Source of the DNA: Flaccisagitta enflata
Lineage: Eukaryota; Chaetognatha; Sagittoidea; Aphragmophora
Direction: 5' to 3'
Length of the DNA stretch: 64,000 nt
Assembly: GCA_965153355.1 (NCBI GenBank)
Contig: OZ231126.1
Span: 108,872,001 to 108,936,000, forward strand
Both the position numbers and the translations under genes were made by a program. The notes below the pieces were generated by a model. It worked only from the letters and a program-made list of their open reading frames with translations, was not told the origin of the DNA and made no database searches. Each line of letters starts with the position of its first letter. Positions within the stretch are counted from its first letter, which is position 1. Shown here one piece after another: positions 11,102-22,689 of the stretch.

Positions 11102-11118
11102 ACTTTCTTTCTTCTCCT
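10743..11118. repeat. (CTTT)n / T-rich microsatellite
   Basis: Runs of TTTC and TTTTTTC fill the interval directly after the family A end. The 175-codon Phe/Leu/Ser frame across it is a product of the repeat. Confidence 0.95.
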
Positions 11119-11144
11119 TTGCATTCCACCCAATTTTTTTCCTT

Positions 11145-11475
11145 CTGTTGAGAAGATAGTCGCGGCTTACGCGCTACCAAAACAAGACTTGACCGCAGTT
11201 TAGATTACATCAGTTCTTAGCTTGATAGCTCCTAGATATTTTATAGTTTTTTATAGCTAAAACAAATGTTCAAAGGATTTGTCTTGATACCACGCGACTA
11301 GCGTTGGTAAGTGTATAGCCTCATAAACAATTGCATTCGATCATCATCAGTTTGCGCGCATTTCTCATCAATTCTTATATTGGATACACAAGAATACAGC
11401 TGCATATCATCACAATTTGCGTTTGTTATTGGCCTTCTCGCGTTTGGTGGTAGCAGCTATGACAATCCCGCGACA
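11145..11475 (+). repeat. LTR-like repeat, copy 1
   Basis: Starts TGTTGAGAAGATAGTCGC and can be closed at a CCCGCGACA end, giving a TG...CA unit of about 331 bp. The first 75 bp recur at 12013 and the remainder (from about 11205) recurs at 15435-15700, where both copies diverge at the same CAATCCCGC point. That pattern fits LTRs of a small non-autonomous element, but no primer-binding site or target duplication was identified. Confidence 0.5.
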
Positions 11476-12012
11476 GTATTCAACGCTATAGTCACGCAGA
11501 AGGTTCGATAGGAAGATAAAGACAAAGATTCAACCTGGACATTCAAGCCTTTCAAACATTTGACGTCGGCAGACTTCGATACGCAAAAGTTGGAAACAGA
11601 AGAACATGGACGCTTCTGACTTCCCAACGAGAATCACATCAAGAACTCCAAGTCGCACGCGCGGACACCAAGAGGGACCAAAGCGTCGTGTGCACGGCGA
11701 GAAGCCACAACGACTACACCCATCATTCAGTTGCGGATATTTCTTTCGAACTATGGCAGTTACAAATCGACGCTGCGACGACGGACAAACGGTTTCTACG
11801 GCGGGAGAAAGGGACAGAATTGGACGTCTGCATCAACCCGTCAATTCAATATGTTACACACCGTCACGTCTTACGCTCAGATACACATTTGAACGCTATG
11901 CAGTCACCAAGAACATTTACCGCTCCAACACACATTTGAACACGGCGCGACGCCGGCGCCAATCTTTGCACGAACTCAACTTCGCGGCTCCGTCACTCAG
12001 TTGATGAAGGGA
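11476..12012. other. Possible internal region between LTR-like copies
   Basis: No recognisable protein. Short frames (up to 132 codons) lack motifs and I do not support them. The interval lies between the LTR-like copy at 11145 and the partial copy at 12013, so it may be the internal part of a small non-autonomous LTR element. Confidence 0.35.
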
Positions 12013-12096
12013 GTGTTGAGAAGATAGTCGCCGCTTACGCGCTACCAAAACAAGACTCGACCGCTACTTCGGCAGTTTAGATTACATCCCGCACTG
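12013..12096 (+). repeat. LTR-like repeat, partial copy 2
   Basis: TGTTGAGAAGATAGTCGCCG through TTTAGATTACATCCCGCA repeats the first 75-80 bp of the copy at 11145, with a small insertion (CTACTTCGG). It then jumps to the CCCGCA end, as if the middle had been deleted. Confidence 0.5.
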
Positions 12097-12534
12097 GGCT
12101 ATGATAGGAAAAAACTCATACATGACCAAAATGTGTCGTAGAGCATGACTATAGTATTCTCTTTGTTTTTTTGAAACGTCAAGGAACGTCAGCCACTTGA
12201 GGGGAAAAGGAAACTACCTGGTTGTAGCTTACACTAAGCACTACCACACATATCCCGTACAGCCTCCCCAAATTCTCCGTTCTTTAGTGTGTAGCTTTGG
12301 GTTTCATGACATAGTGACGAGACGGTGACCAAGCACTAGCTCACTGTGATTTTCATTGACGTAATGAGAAACAGCTCTCTAAATTCTGCTATGATCATCA
12401 AATACCGAATTGGAGCTGCTTTACTTTTTCTTCACACTTTTTCTTTCTTTTTCCTCAGTTTTATATTTCAAACAAAAAAAGATGGAAAATGACAAAAAAC
12501 GATCACGTTACGAAGAATGATGATGCTGACAACT
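12097..12534. other. No feature recognised
   Basis: Unique-looking DNA of mixed composition without a credible frame, RNA or repeat that I can see. Confidence 0.4.
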
Positions 12535-13208
<674 letters not shown>

Positions 13209-13387
13209 TCCGAGATTGTTTGGTTGAGATGAAATGACGAGTTTAATTGGTCGTGCGCTATTGACGATTTGATTCAATCTTTATTTGGACAGGAATAGTG
13301 AGGCCAAGACCGCAAAAACGTGAAAAAAGCCCATCTTCATTTCTATCACTCTTCGATCTTCATGCTTAATCACATTCATTTTTGTTA

Positions 13388-13470
13388 TTTCGTCATTCAT
13401 TTATTCATTCATTCATTCATTCATTCACTTATTCATTCATTCATTCATTCATTCATTTATTCATTCATAA
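13388..13470. repeat. (ATTC)n microsatellite
   Basis: Repeated CATTCATT with a few TTTATT and CACTT interruptions. Confidence 0.95.
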
Positions 13471-13569
13471 AGAAAAATTGTTCATTGACATTTTCTCAAT
13501 CAGTGAGGAGCACTTATCGGCCATAATTTGGCCTACTTGGTAGTTGTTTCTGTTTTTGCTTCTCTATTT

Positions 13570-13920
13570 TTAGTCGCGGACACGCGAGTTTACACTTCGC
13601 CGTGTCAGTCGGTCAGTCAGTCTGTTGGTCGGTCGGTTGCTTAGATGGTCCGTTGGTCGGTTGCTTAGTTGGTCAGTTTATCTGAATGTCGATAACATCT
13701 TTGAATTTTGAGCAGTTTATGCGGCGCAAAAAAAAGTTTTAGGTAGTGAGGTAGTATTAAATCCTATTTTATAGCAAAAGACGTAACATTTTGTTTTTTC
13801 TTTATTATCCATAATTAGGACTTCAATATTTGAATTAACCTGGTGACCTCAATTACAGCCCCTGCCCACCCTTTCTTCATGTTTTACGCGTGCGGGGCAG
13901 CTGTGTATCCAGCCTTGTTT
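13570..13920 (+). repeat. Family G repeat, copy 1
   Basis: Left end TAGTCGCGGACACGCGAG, then TTTACACTTCGCCGTGTC, a GGTC/GGTT tetranucleotide run, and a right end containing GACCTCAATTACAGCCCCTG, GGGGCAGCTGTGTATCCAGC and CCTTGTTT. A short inverted fragment of the right end follows at about 13921-13970. Confidence 0.7.
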
Positions 13921-14028
13921 CTGAAACAAGGCAGGAAGCAGGGGCCGTATTTGAGGTCACTTGATCACTTCCCCCAAACCGTCCGCTAAGATATTGTGAA
14001 CCCGCGTCACTTGTTTGTTTCTTTATTT

Positions 14029-14130
14029 TTTGGTCACAGACACGCGACTATACACTTTGCCGTGACAGTCAGTAGGTTGGTCAGTCGATCGGTCAGTTGG
14101 TTGGTTGGTCTGTGACACTGTCTGAAACAT
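14029..14130 (+). repeat. Family G repeat, 5' fragment
   Basis: GGTCACAGACACGCGACTAT, ACACTTTGCCGTGACAG and a GGTCGGTTGG run match the left half of the G family; the usual right end is replaced by other sequence. Confidence 0.6.
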
Positions 14131-14266
14131 TTTTTTTAATTAGGTAGTATGAGTGGTTTATGCATTACTGCTCCTGCCTAATCGTCGATGACTGCACTCT
14201 TCTTTATTTAAATTGGATTTAAAGCGACATAAGTCCAAAATGTCATCCAATGTGGTTTATATTGTA

Positions 14267-14278
14267 AGAGAGAGAGAG

Positions 14279-14365
<87 letters not shown>

Positions 14366-14366
14366 A
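14267..14366. repeat. (GA)n microsatellite
   Basis: About 95 bp of AGAGAG followed by short GAGCAAGAGAGC variants. Confidence 0.97.
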
Positions 14367-14738
14367 GGAGAGCAAGAGAGCAAGAGATCAAGAGAGAGTG
14401 GTCGATAAAAGCTATTTGAATATTGTAAAAGTTAAGGTACAATGAGAACGAGTGACTATTGAAAAAAAAGTTTGCGCTAAAGAGTAATAATGCTAAAAGA
14501 CTTTTTTGTTTCTACTATTGACTTGCAAAAATCCCTTAAAAAAGATGATTTTTCTCATACTTGCTTCCTTTTGAGAGGTTTTGCAATAGGTCATAAAAAT
14601 ACAAGCTTGTGTTCATGAAGATGAATGGAATAGAACGGCAAAGGTGGAGGCGGGAGGGACGTTGACCGGCGAATCTTACAGTAATGAGGATGGCAAAAAT
14701 AGTTGCTTTGGCTTAAGAGGTTGTGGTGTCTTTGGGGT

Positions 14739-15434
14739 GTCAGAGGTGGTGATTTAGGTGGGATTTGGGGTGGTCGGGTGGTTGTTGCCTATGGTATGTG
14801 TAAATAAACTACTGTGTAGGTGATTTATGGGGTTGTGGTGTCAGAGGTGGTGATTTAGGTGGGATTTGGGGTGGTCGGGTGGTTGTTGCCTATGGTATGT
14901 GTAAATAAACTACTGTGTAGGTGATTTATGGGGTTGTGGTGTCTTTGGGGTGTCAGAGGTGGTGATTTAGGTGGGATTTGGGGTGGTCGGGTGGTTGTTG
15001 CCTATGGTATGTGTAAATAAACTACTGTGTAGGTGATTTATGGGGTTGTGGTGTCAGAGGTGGTGATTTAGGTGGGATTTGGGGTGGTCGGGTGGTTGTT
15101 GCCTATGGTATGTGTAAATAAACTACTGTGTAGGTGATTTATGGGGTTGTGGTGTCAGAGGTGGTGATTTAGGTGGGATTTGGGGTGGTCGGGTGGTTGT
15201 TGCCTATGGTATGTGTAAATAAACTACTGTGTAGGTGATTTATGGGGTTGTGGTGTCAGAGGTGGTGATTTAGGTGGGATTTGGGGTGGTCGGGTGGTTG
15301 TTGCCTATGGTATGTGTAAATAAACTACTGTGTAGGTGATTTATGGGGTTGTGGTGTCAGGGGTGGTGATTTAGGTGGGATTTGGGGTGGTCGGGTGGTT
15401 GTTGCCTATGGTATGTGTAAATAAACTACTGTGC
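14739..15434. repeat. 101-bp minisatellite, seven copies
   Basis: Units start GTCAGAGGTGGTGATTTAGG at 14739, 14840, 14952, 15053, 15154, 15255 and 15356. Spacing is exactly 101 bp except one 112-bp step, caused by an extra CTTTGGGGTGT. Copies are almost identical (last unit GTCAGGGG), so the expansion is recent. The last unit is cut at AACTACTGTG and joins directly to the LTR-like copy at 15435. Confidence 0.97.
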
Positions 15435-15697
15435 ATCCGTTCTTAGCTTGAAAGCTCCTAGATATCTTATAGTTTTTTATAGCTATAACAAATGTTCAAA
15501 GGATTTGTCTTGCTACCACGCGACTAGCGTTGGTAAGTGTATAGCCTCATAAACAATTGCATTCGATCATCATCAGTTTGCGCGCATTTCTCATCAATTC
15601 TTATATTGGATACACAGAATACAGCTGCATATCATCACGATTTGCGTTTGTTATTGGCCTTCTCGCGTTTGGTGGTAGCAGCTATGACAATCCCGCA
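15435..15697 (+). repeat. LTR-like repeat, partial copy 3
   Basis: From CATCCGTTCTTAGCTTGAAAG to GACAATCCCGCAACA this matches 11205-11475 with few changes. Its left part is replaced by the minisatellite. The following 130 bp include AATAAAGAATG, a possible polyadenylation signal. Confidence 0.6.
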
Positions 15698-15897
15698 ACA
15701 CCTTCTCTTTTCTTGCTTCTTTTTGTGTTTGTTATATTTGCTTTTGGTTGCGTTAAGCAGTAGGTACGCTTGTCTGCCGGTTTGTCGTTGTCGTGTATTC
15801 AGACAAAGCTATTTGAATAAAGAATGACTTTGTATGGTAAATTCCACACATTTTGAGCTCAACAACTGGACAGTCAAATCATATCCTTACTTGTTCA

Positions 15898-16246
15898 TGT
15901 AAGTTGTAACAACTTTGTTATTCCATTCTCTGCATTTCTGCCCTTTATGCCCATGTCCTGTTCACGTGCTGTATCTGGACGTGTAAACAACATGCGACTT
16001 TGTACTATTTTATTACACTATTACTATTTTATCGTTAGTATACACTTCCAAGCTTCTCATTGGATGAGCCAGTCATAAAGTAAGGGGGTCGCGTTGGATA
16101 TTCTCGCATTATCGTGAACTGGGCATATAAAAGCACCCCTCTCAGTGTATTCATTGATCGCCTTCATTTGTCTTACACAACTTGTATTAAAATCTGTTAA
16201 CCAAAGATTGTTGTGTTATTTGTCGGTCCGCTTGAAACCTGTCACA
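15898..16246 (+). repeat. Putative LTR of a retrotransposon
   Basis: A 349-bp unit can be read from TGTAAGTTGTAACAAC to CCTGTCACA, with TG/CA ends, a TATA box at 16126 and an ATTAAA signal near 16189, the order expected in an LTR (U3, R, U5). The next bases (TTGGCCCGC) do not match a primer-binding site I can name, and no second copy is in the window. Confidence 0.4.
16124..16133 (+). promoter_or_regulatory. TATA box
   Basis: CATATAAAAG lies about 25-30 bp before a CTCAGTGTATTCATTG stretch suited to an initiator. It most likely serves the putative LTR at 15898-16246. Confidence 0.4.
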
Positions 16247-17006
16247 TTGGCCCGCTACCTATGCCTTTGTGACATGGTGGACAGCTTTGCAAAATTCTTT
16301 GTTATAAATATTATCGAATTTTGTCCCTCAAACTCATTTGTTCATTTGATTTATACCGACTCGTTATTTTTCTGAAGGGGTGATGTCTGATTTAAATTGT
16401 ATGCGCCGTATCATTGAAGTAAGTGTAGAACTCGTCGACAGACTACGCTTTCTTCTGCGCACTTGCATTCATGCGTTAGCTCCCCGTGAACGAAGAAACA
16501 TCATTTTTGTCCTCAACCTGATTGTCGTGACACCCATCCCTCTTTTTGTCTCTTCCCCTTGCTCATCTTCATCTTTTCTCTCTCTCTGTCTCTTTCCTCT
16601 CTCTCGATCCGTCGTCGACATCATCGTCGTCGTCGTCTCCATCTTTGTTAGTTTTCCGCAAAAACTCTCTTCGAGTCAACGTCGTCGTTTTCATCGTCGT
16701 CATCGTCGTTCGGTCCTCTCTCTCTGCAGCTTTGACACTTTGTCATCAACGCTGCATCGTCACCGATCCGTCCCTCCATCAAAATACAGACACGCGTATT
16801 TCTCCTGTCGCGGCGGCCGCAGCAGCAGCAGCAGCAGCCGTCAAAGCGGATCCTTGTTGAAAGAGAGACACGAAAAACCGAATCGCGCGGAAAGTAGAAG
16901 ATTCCAAATTAACAAAGAAAGAAAAGAGAAAACTTGTTCAGCTTTGTAGCTGCTCGCGCAGCAGCCTCACTGTCTTCATTGCCCCTGACAACATTTGTAA
17001 ACTAGA
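16247..17006. other. No gene recognised; TCGTC-rich tract
   Basis: Contains TCTC and CGTCGT-rich segments (about 16540-16720) and a short (CAG)n at 16820-16840. The 189-codon frame here is low-complexity Ser/Arg/Val and not supported. Confidence 0.4.
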
Positions 17007-17322
17007 ATGAATAAGTCTGGAGAAGGTGAAGTGAAAGAAAAGGTGGTGGGGGACGATAACGATGACACTTTGGAACTCAATCCACACACACAAGTTTTGA
17101 TTGAGGAGTTGGACATCGCCATTGAATCAGCTCAATAACTCTTACAGCAGTTCAGCTCAAAAGGTGTTGAAGCAACAACTTTTGGAGGAGATGAAAGTGG
17201 AGGAGTCAAAGCCTAAATCAATTTTGAAAGCGAAAAAAGTCGAAATCAAGGAGGAAGAAGGTCTCTTTGAATATGAAGATGCTCTGGATGGCATGGACGT
17301 TGACGGTTATCATCTCGGTTAA
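17007..17322 (+). CDS. Small acidic hypothetical protein, frameshifted
   Basis: A 43-codon frame (17007-17138, starting MNKSGEGEVKEK) ends at a TAA inside AGCTCAATAACTC, and a second frame carries on as LKQQLLEEMKVEESKPKSIL to a stop at 17322. The two halves have the same acidic, Lys/Glu-rich character (C-terminus FEYEDALDGMDVDGYHLG) and would make about 105 residues if joined. A single indel or a very short unseen intron is possible. No domain is recognised; coding status is uncertain. Confidence 0.3.
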
Positions 17323-17525
17323 TTACTACCGGTTTTTTACCAGAGATTTTTTTTCTCTGATTTTGAGTTAGGGAAGTGGGCTTGGGCTATAATATACAAA
17401 TAATAACATTTTTTGTGTGACAGGGTTGATTACCCTAAAAATCATTTATTGGGGGGTGAATGGACGACTTCTTGTCATTGAATTATGGCCAGATAAATAG
17501 TTGAGATATGCCTGGTTATACTCAT

Positions 17526-18588
17526 TAGGGCCAACGGTTTTTTCATCAAATCAATTGAACACCCCAGCCTGCAGCTTTTTCAAACAGACTATGTCTGTAC
17601 TGTTGAAAACTACTTGCTATATGACTTTTCTCCGTGATTTAGAGGTGCCAGATTTGATATTTTGGTCATAACTTGATGGTGGTTGTGGTAAAAAAGTCAA
17701 ATTTAGGTCATTTTGGCCGCCAAATTGGGCCACTTAGCCTTAGTATTTAAACCTAAAATCCATGAGATTATAAAACTAGAGCTCAAGATCTCACTAGTGG
17801 TGCAATCCGCATGTTACTATCATTTTTCGTTTAGATTTGAGAGAATTAAAAAGATGTAAGGGTTTGAAGGGAAGATTGCGGCTTCAATTTCTGTGGCAAT
17901 TTTGACATTTTCACAAATTTCAATATTTCGCGGCTTTGGATGGACCAATCTGCATAAAATTGGTGATCAAATTGAAGAGTTTTTCCTGTTCTAGCTGATG
18001 GTAAAAAATTTTTTGATGGATATTCCCTGAAAAAATTTTTAGAGACTGTAGAGGCAGGTGCAAAAAAGTCGATTTTAAGTCTTTTTATAAATTGGAAGTG
18101 GCCTAATTTTTCATCCAAAATTGACCAATTTGCATAAAAATTGACTTTTTTGCACCTGCTTCTTCTGTCTCTAAAAATTTTTGGGAATATCCATCAAAAA
18201 TCTTTTACCATCAAGAACAGGAAAAACTCTTCAATTTGATCACCAATTTCATGCAGATTGGTCATCAACCACGAAATATTGAAATTTTGAAAAATCAAAA
18301 TTGCCAAGGAAGCAGTTTCCCTTCACCTTTCATCTTTACTCTCAAATCTAAACAAAAATGATAGAAACATGCGGATTGCAATGAATCTTGGCTCTAGTTT
18401 TATAATCTCTGGGTGATTTCTAAGGCTAAACCATTTGTCAAGTTATGATCAAAATATCAAATCTTGCACCTCTAAATCATGGAGAAAAGTCTTATAGCGA
18501 GTAGTTTTCAACAGTATAGACATAGTCTGTTTAAAAAAGCTGCAGGCTGGGGTGTTCAATTGATTTGATGCAAAAACCGTTGGCCCTA
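17526..18588. mobile_element. hAT-type foldback element with 8-bp target duplication
   Basis: Starts TAGGGCCAACGG and ends in its reverse complement CCGTTGGCCCTA. It is flanked on both sides by the same 8 bp, ATACTCAT (17518-17525 and 18589-18596). The arms are several hundred bp long: for example, AACACCCCAGCCTGCAGC at 17559 pairs with its complement at 18537. TAGGG/CAGGG ends with 8-bp duplications are the signature of hAT transposition. There is no transposase frame, so it moved with a transposase supplied in trans. Confidence 0.88.
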
Positions 18589-18976
18589 ATACTCATGCCA
18601 TTGTATGGTGACTAACATGCATTGACACCTACTAACAACTCAATGTCAGTTTTACATTTAACAGATTGGTCAACAACCTTTTTCCCGTTGTTGTTGTTTT
18701 AAGAAATATGCGTGATGAATTTATTTGGATGGGTGAAAATTTTTAATCAGCGACTGGCGAAGACCATTGTTTTTCTTTTTCAGCTACTTCCATTTTTCTT
18801 TTTAAATAAAAGTTTTCTTCTTTTTTAACCGTTTTGGTAACTTGCGCTAAATACTATATAGCCCTGAGCTAATCGGTTGTTTTAATGTGTTATGTGACAA
18901 GCACAACGCTCCCGACGCTCCATCGTTGCCCGCTAGTGCAGCGGCGGCGCCCCTCATCAAACTTCCAGAGTGGAGG

Positions 18977-19582
18977 ATGGGCGTCCAACAAAAGAGATGG
19001 TGCTCAATCATGCGGAAAAGTTTGAAGCAGTACCGCGCCAGGAATGACGCTGATAAAAGCCTCGCCATTTTGGATCGGTTGGCAGTCTCTGACTCTGCGT
19101 TTGAAACTTTTCTGGCTCTGAATGAAAATGCGACCACCGAAAGGGTGTTGGAAACAATGTCCAATGACAACTCTCTCGACTACAGCTGGAAGAAATCGAG
19201 AAAGGCGAGTTGGCCTAGGAATCAAGAAGGAAAAGATACTGTTACTGTGTTCAACACCGCCATGAAACTTGAGATGGATGACTCCAAGGCACCCAACTCA
19301 AAGGCAAAATCAGCATACATCGCGGGCCTAAGCGGCATGGCCCGTAATCTCACGTCGATGCGTCATAAGACCGACAAGAAGATCACTGCCCTCGCCCTCA
19401 TGGAATATGTGGAACAAGCGATGGAGAAAACTGACACACATGCCGATGTGAACATGCTTGATTCCTTCAAGCAAGCCGACCATAAAGAGACCATCACCGA
19501 ATTTGCACCTGCGCTTCTGGAAAAGACAACTGCCATTCTACTCCCTCATGTCTACACGGTAGAGATCATCGACCTTAACTAA
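18977..19582 (+). CDS. Hypothetical protein, 201 aa
   Basis: The first ATG in the frame is at 18977 (MGVQQKRW); the frame is open further up to about 18860, with Ala-rich sequence. It is mostly helical-looking, basic in the first half (SIMRKSLKQYRARNDADKS) and neutral later (ALALMEYVEQAMEK). No domain or signal peptide is recognised. It could be a single-exon gene, a last exon or an element-encoded protein. The hAT foldback lies 0.4 kb upstream. Codon use looks like genuine coding sequence, with no low complexity. Confidence 0.5.
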   Translation: MGVQQKRWCSIMRKSLKQYRARNDADKSLAILDRLAVSDSAFETFLALNENATTERVLETMSNDNSLDYSWKKSRKASWPRNQEGKDTVTVFNTAMKLEMDDSKAPNSKAKSAYIAGLSGMARNLTSMRHKTDKKITALALMEYVEQAMEKTDTHADVNMLDSFKQADHKETITEFAPALLEKTTAILLPHVYTVEIIDLN

Positions 19583-20354
19583 AAACCAATTGGTTATCTC
19601 AAGTTTTGTTTCCCTCAAATGTCTTTGCCAACATTCCATTTCTGTTTCATTTCTACATCATGCTGCAAACCTAATGATAAACTCCTTGAGAATTGGTTCC
19701 CTCTTTTTCAGTCCTTGCAAATTAACATTGGATGAAGAATGGATGAAGAATGAATGAATGAATGAATGAATGAATGAATGAATGAATGAATGAATGAATG
19801 AATGAATGAATGAATGAATGAAAAATTAGATAAATGAAAGAATGAATGAATGAATTATTATGTTGAGTCGTTGATTGGCAATGGTCAAATATTTCTTTTT
19901 TCATATTAACTTTTCCAAGACTGGCTGTTTGGATGATCAAATGTACAGGGAATACCCCGCCAAAAGAAACAAAAGAAATCGACACAATTCTGCAACGGAA
20001 AAAGATATTTCAAATCTGAAAAAATGTTGGAAAACTCTGTTTTGATCGTTCTAAGCTCCTATCGGTTTTGGATCTCCATTAAATGTGTTTTAAAAAACGT
20101 TCATTTTGAAAATTGTATTTTATCAAATTTCTCTTATTTAAAGCAGCTGAACCTTTTATCTTTAATTCAATATCATTTCCAAACAAATTGAACTGAATAC
20201 ATGGGATAGGGCTCATATCAAAGATGATTTGAAATATTTTATAAAAATCTTAGAATAGATACAGTTGGGAAATGTCAAATCAAGAAAACCATGTTTTTTT
20301 TCACCACTTTCAACATCCTGCTCAAAGAAGATGGATCCTCTCAGATGATTCAAG
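19583..20354. other. Non-coding, with an (AATG)n tract
   Basis: An (AATG)n microsatellite occupies about 19736-19855. The remainder is AT-rich with no supportable frame. Confidence 0.6.
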
Positions 20355-20356
20355 TA

Positions 20357-20865
20357 CAGTAGATGTCGTCTAGACTTGGAAATACGGGGGAGCTCATAAC
20401 CTCAGTATCAGTATAGTGAGGGGACTGATATTTTGCTAGTGTAATGTATAGACCCTAAGGGGTTGACGATGGGGTATGGCATCCCCCTTCGGCTTACTTT
20501 ACAAAAAATACTTTTAGTACAAAATGTTAGGATCAATCACTTTTATGGCCGAATTTCAGCTTCATCTATTTGCTTTAATTGCAAAACCAGCTTGGGATTC
20601 GAACTTGGAACTTTTAGAGAAATGAATTGAACAAGAGGAACTTGAAGTTAAGCGAGTTAACCACTAGACCAATTGTGGCAGTTGCTGTAGCAAAGCAAAT
20701 TTGTTTTAGTATATTCAAAAGAATTTCCTATCCATAGAGCTGCCATACCCCATCGTCAACCCTTTAGGACATAAGCAATATACAGACACAGTTTCATTTC
20801 ATTAGCGTAAATGGTAGTTAGGATATGAGGGCCCCCGTATTTCCAAGTCTAGACGACATCTACTG
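20357..20865. mobile_element. TA-flanked MITE, 509 bp
   Basis: Ends are inverted copies of CAGTAGATGTCGTCTAGACT with TA on each side (20355-20356, 20866-20867), as for Tc1/mariner/pogo-type insertions. An inner repeat (CATACCCC / CCTTTAGG arms near 20460 and 20750) extends the pairing. It carries a tRNA-like segment and has landed in the C-terminal part of the USP frame. Its ends are a close relative of those of the 4.3-kb element at 36347. Confidence 0.85.
20582..20690 (-). ncRNA. tRNA-derived segment (SINE-like) inside the MITE
   Basis: Read on the minus strand, an A-box-like TGGTCTAGTGGTTAACTCGC is followed about 55 bp later by a B-box-like GTTCGAATCCC. That is the arrangement of an internal pol III promoter. 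The spacing is longer than in a standard tRNA and the anticodon arm is not convincing, so this is a tRNA-derived relic and not a working tRNA gene. Confidence 0.45.
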
Positions 20866-21498
20866 TAGGTGTTGCAAGCTTTAGTAGCAAGAGATAAGCA
20901 TGCCTTGATGGTTGATTGCTTCCACCATCAAGTGGAACTACATGGCTGTCATCGCAAAGAAACCAGTTGTTTTGGTTGTGTAAGTAGGCCACATAGTGGC
21001 CACTTAAAAGCGTGTTTCCCAGATGATGGATAACCGCTAAAACATTGTAGGCAAAAGTGCCTTGGGCAGTATCAATTTGAACTGATTGGAAAGGAAGAGC
21101 CTCAGCATTATTTTTCCGGTATCCCCTCCCACATCGGGTAAACCTTTTCAGCTGTATGACAATGAAATTTGGTGCTGTTGAAAGTACCACAGATTTAGAA
21201 CAAACATTTCCATGACAGTGTGTGCAATTTCTCTCAATACCATGTTCTGTTGTTTGAAAATAGGATCTGATAGCTTGGGTAGCATTGAATGTCCTACTGT
21301 TTACTTCAAAGTTGGTAATATCAACAGGGGCAATTGAATAAGGTACAATGTTAGAAGTGACTCTTTCACAATTGGTGCACTTCAGACTCTCTTCCAGAGA
21401 GTGCCACAAAAATGTGAGATCCTTACACATCCCAAGTATTGCTTGTAAGCACTGACCCACATCCTGCTGTCTGTTTAACTCATGGGGAGCAGGAATTC
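20849..21498 (-). pseudogene. Ubiquitin-specific protease (USP) C-terminal half, truncated
   Basis: Reads from HELNRQQDVGQCLQAIL through a zinc finger (CTNC ... CTHCHGNVC), LKRFTRCGRGYRK and the His box GHYVAYLHNQNNWFLCDDSHV, with the catalytic His and Asp/Asn region of the C19 peptidase fold. USPs cleave ubiquitin from proteins. The Cys box is absent: the N-terminal side is replaced by foldback DNA at 21499, and the extreme C-terminus runs into the MITE at 20865. The frame extends upstream to 21787 only through foldback sequence. It lies in the same strand and order as the Helitron Rep frame beyond the foldback, so both probably belonged to one element. It cannot be an active protease as it stands. 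Confidence 0.75.
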
Positions 21499-22079
21499 CG
21501 ATCCTTGAGTGGCTCAGAGCTAAGTCGAAGTCTCCAAAGTTGGCCAAAAAGGCCTCAAAATGACCAATTTTGACCAACAACCTATTTTTTTTAAGAACCA
21601 TAAAAATGACCAAAATATGACCAATATCATATATGGGCTCATTGGATACCAAAAACATGTAAGTAGGTAGTGGGGTGGGTGATGGGGTGGGGCTGCCCCA
21701 TGGGGAGTCACCAAGGGGGCCAAAATGGGCAAAATTCAGGTCCTGATGGAGCTGGTAGTAAAAAATGACGAAAATACAAAATGTCATTTTTTTTGGTCAA
21801 ATTATGTAGTAACTTGATGATTTTAGCCAAAAAACCAGAAGTAAATCAGAATTTTGGTTGAAAAATGCCATGTTGCAGCTGTGGTGGTTGTTGATGATTT
21901 TGGGGTCTGAACCATTCAACTTTGAAGGCTCATAGTTTTTACACTATTGGGAGAAAGTCTTTATGGCCGGTCTCATTTGAAAGAGCATAAAAAAATCTTT
22001 CAGAAGCTCATGAATTTTGTCCAATTTTCTTTTTAAAATGGCCCTACAGTGATCTTACAAAGTACAGTGAATATCGTTT

Positions 22080-22664
22080 TTGGGCAGCAGCCCCGAAGGG
22101 GTGGATGACCTATGCTTTCACACATATGGGGAATTTTCTCTTCCTCCTTCTTCTTCTTCTCCTCCTCCTCCTCCTTCTTCTCCGTCCCCCCCCCTCAAAT
22201 CCCAGTCTCGAGGCCCATATCCCAGCTTTGAGGCCCAAATCATAGTCTAAAGGCCAAAATCCTAGCCTGGAGGCCCAGATCCCAGCCTCAAATCTCAGTC
22301 TCGAGGTCCAAATCTCAGCCAAGAGGCCCGTTCCCAACCTCGAGGCTGAGATTTGAGCCTCAAGGCTAGGATCTGGGCCTCCAGACTAGGATTTTGGCCT
22401 TTAGACTAGAATTTGGGCCTCAAGGCTGGGATATGGGCCTCAAAACTGGAATTTGGGCCTCATGACTGGAATTTGGGCGTCGAGATTGGGATTTGAGGGG
22501 GGAGGGACGGAGGAGGAGGAGGAGGAGAAGAAGGAGGAGAAAACTCCCCATATGTGTCATTGACCCCTTCAAGGCCGCTGCCCTGCCTCCCCTTCAACTT
22601 AAAGTACAACCTACTCAGGCAGGGCACGGGTACCGCTGACCATCTGACGCTTTTGCGACTATTT
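22080..22664. repeat. Family A composite repeat, copy 2
   Basis: GGGCAGCAGCCCCGAAGGGG at the left, then (CTC)n, about 20-bp units CCCAGCCTCGAGGCCCAAAT that flip near 22340 to their complement GGGCCTCAAGGCTGGGAT, and a right end GGGCACGGGTACCGCTGACC followed by GACGCTTTTGCGACTATT. The terminal left 40 bp are missing. Confidence 0.85.
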
Positions 22665-22689
22665 CAGGTGCTTGACCAATCCCACTTTT

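Noticed and set aside
11606-12004. 132-codon frame between LTR-like copies
   Set aside because: No recognisable Gag, protease or RT feature; length is compatible with chance.
14739-15434. Regular repeats considered as a CRISPR array
   Set aside because: The 101-bp units are contiguous and identical, with no unique spacers, and the DNA is eukaryotic.
16380-16949. 189-codon frame rich in Ser, Val and Arg
   Set aside because: Low-complexity TCGTC-rich DNA; no domain and no credible start context.
21499-21787. N-terminal extension of the USP frame
   Set aside because: Its sequence is the arm of the foldback and recurs inverted at 24780-25220, so it is not part of the protease.
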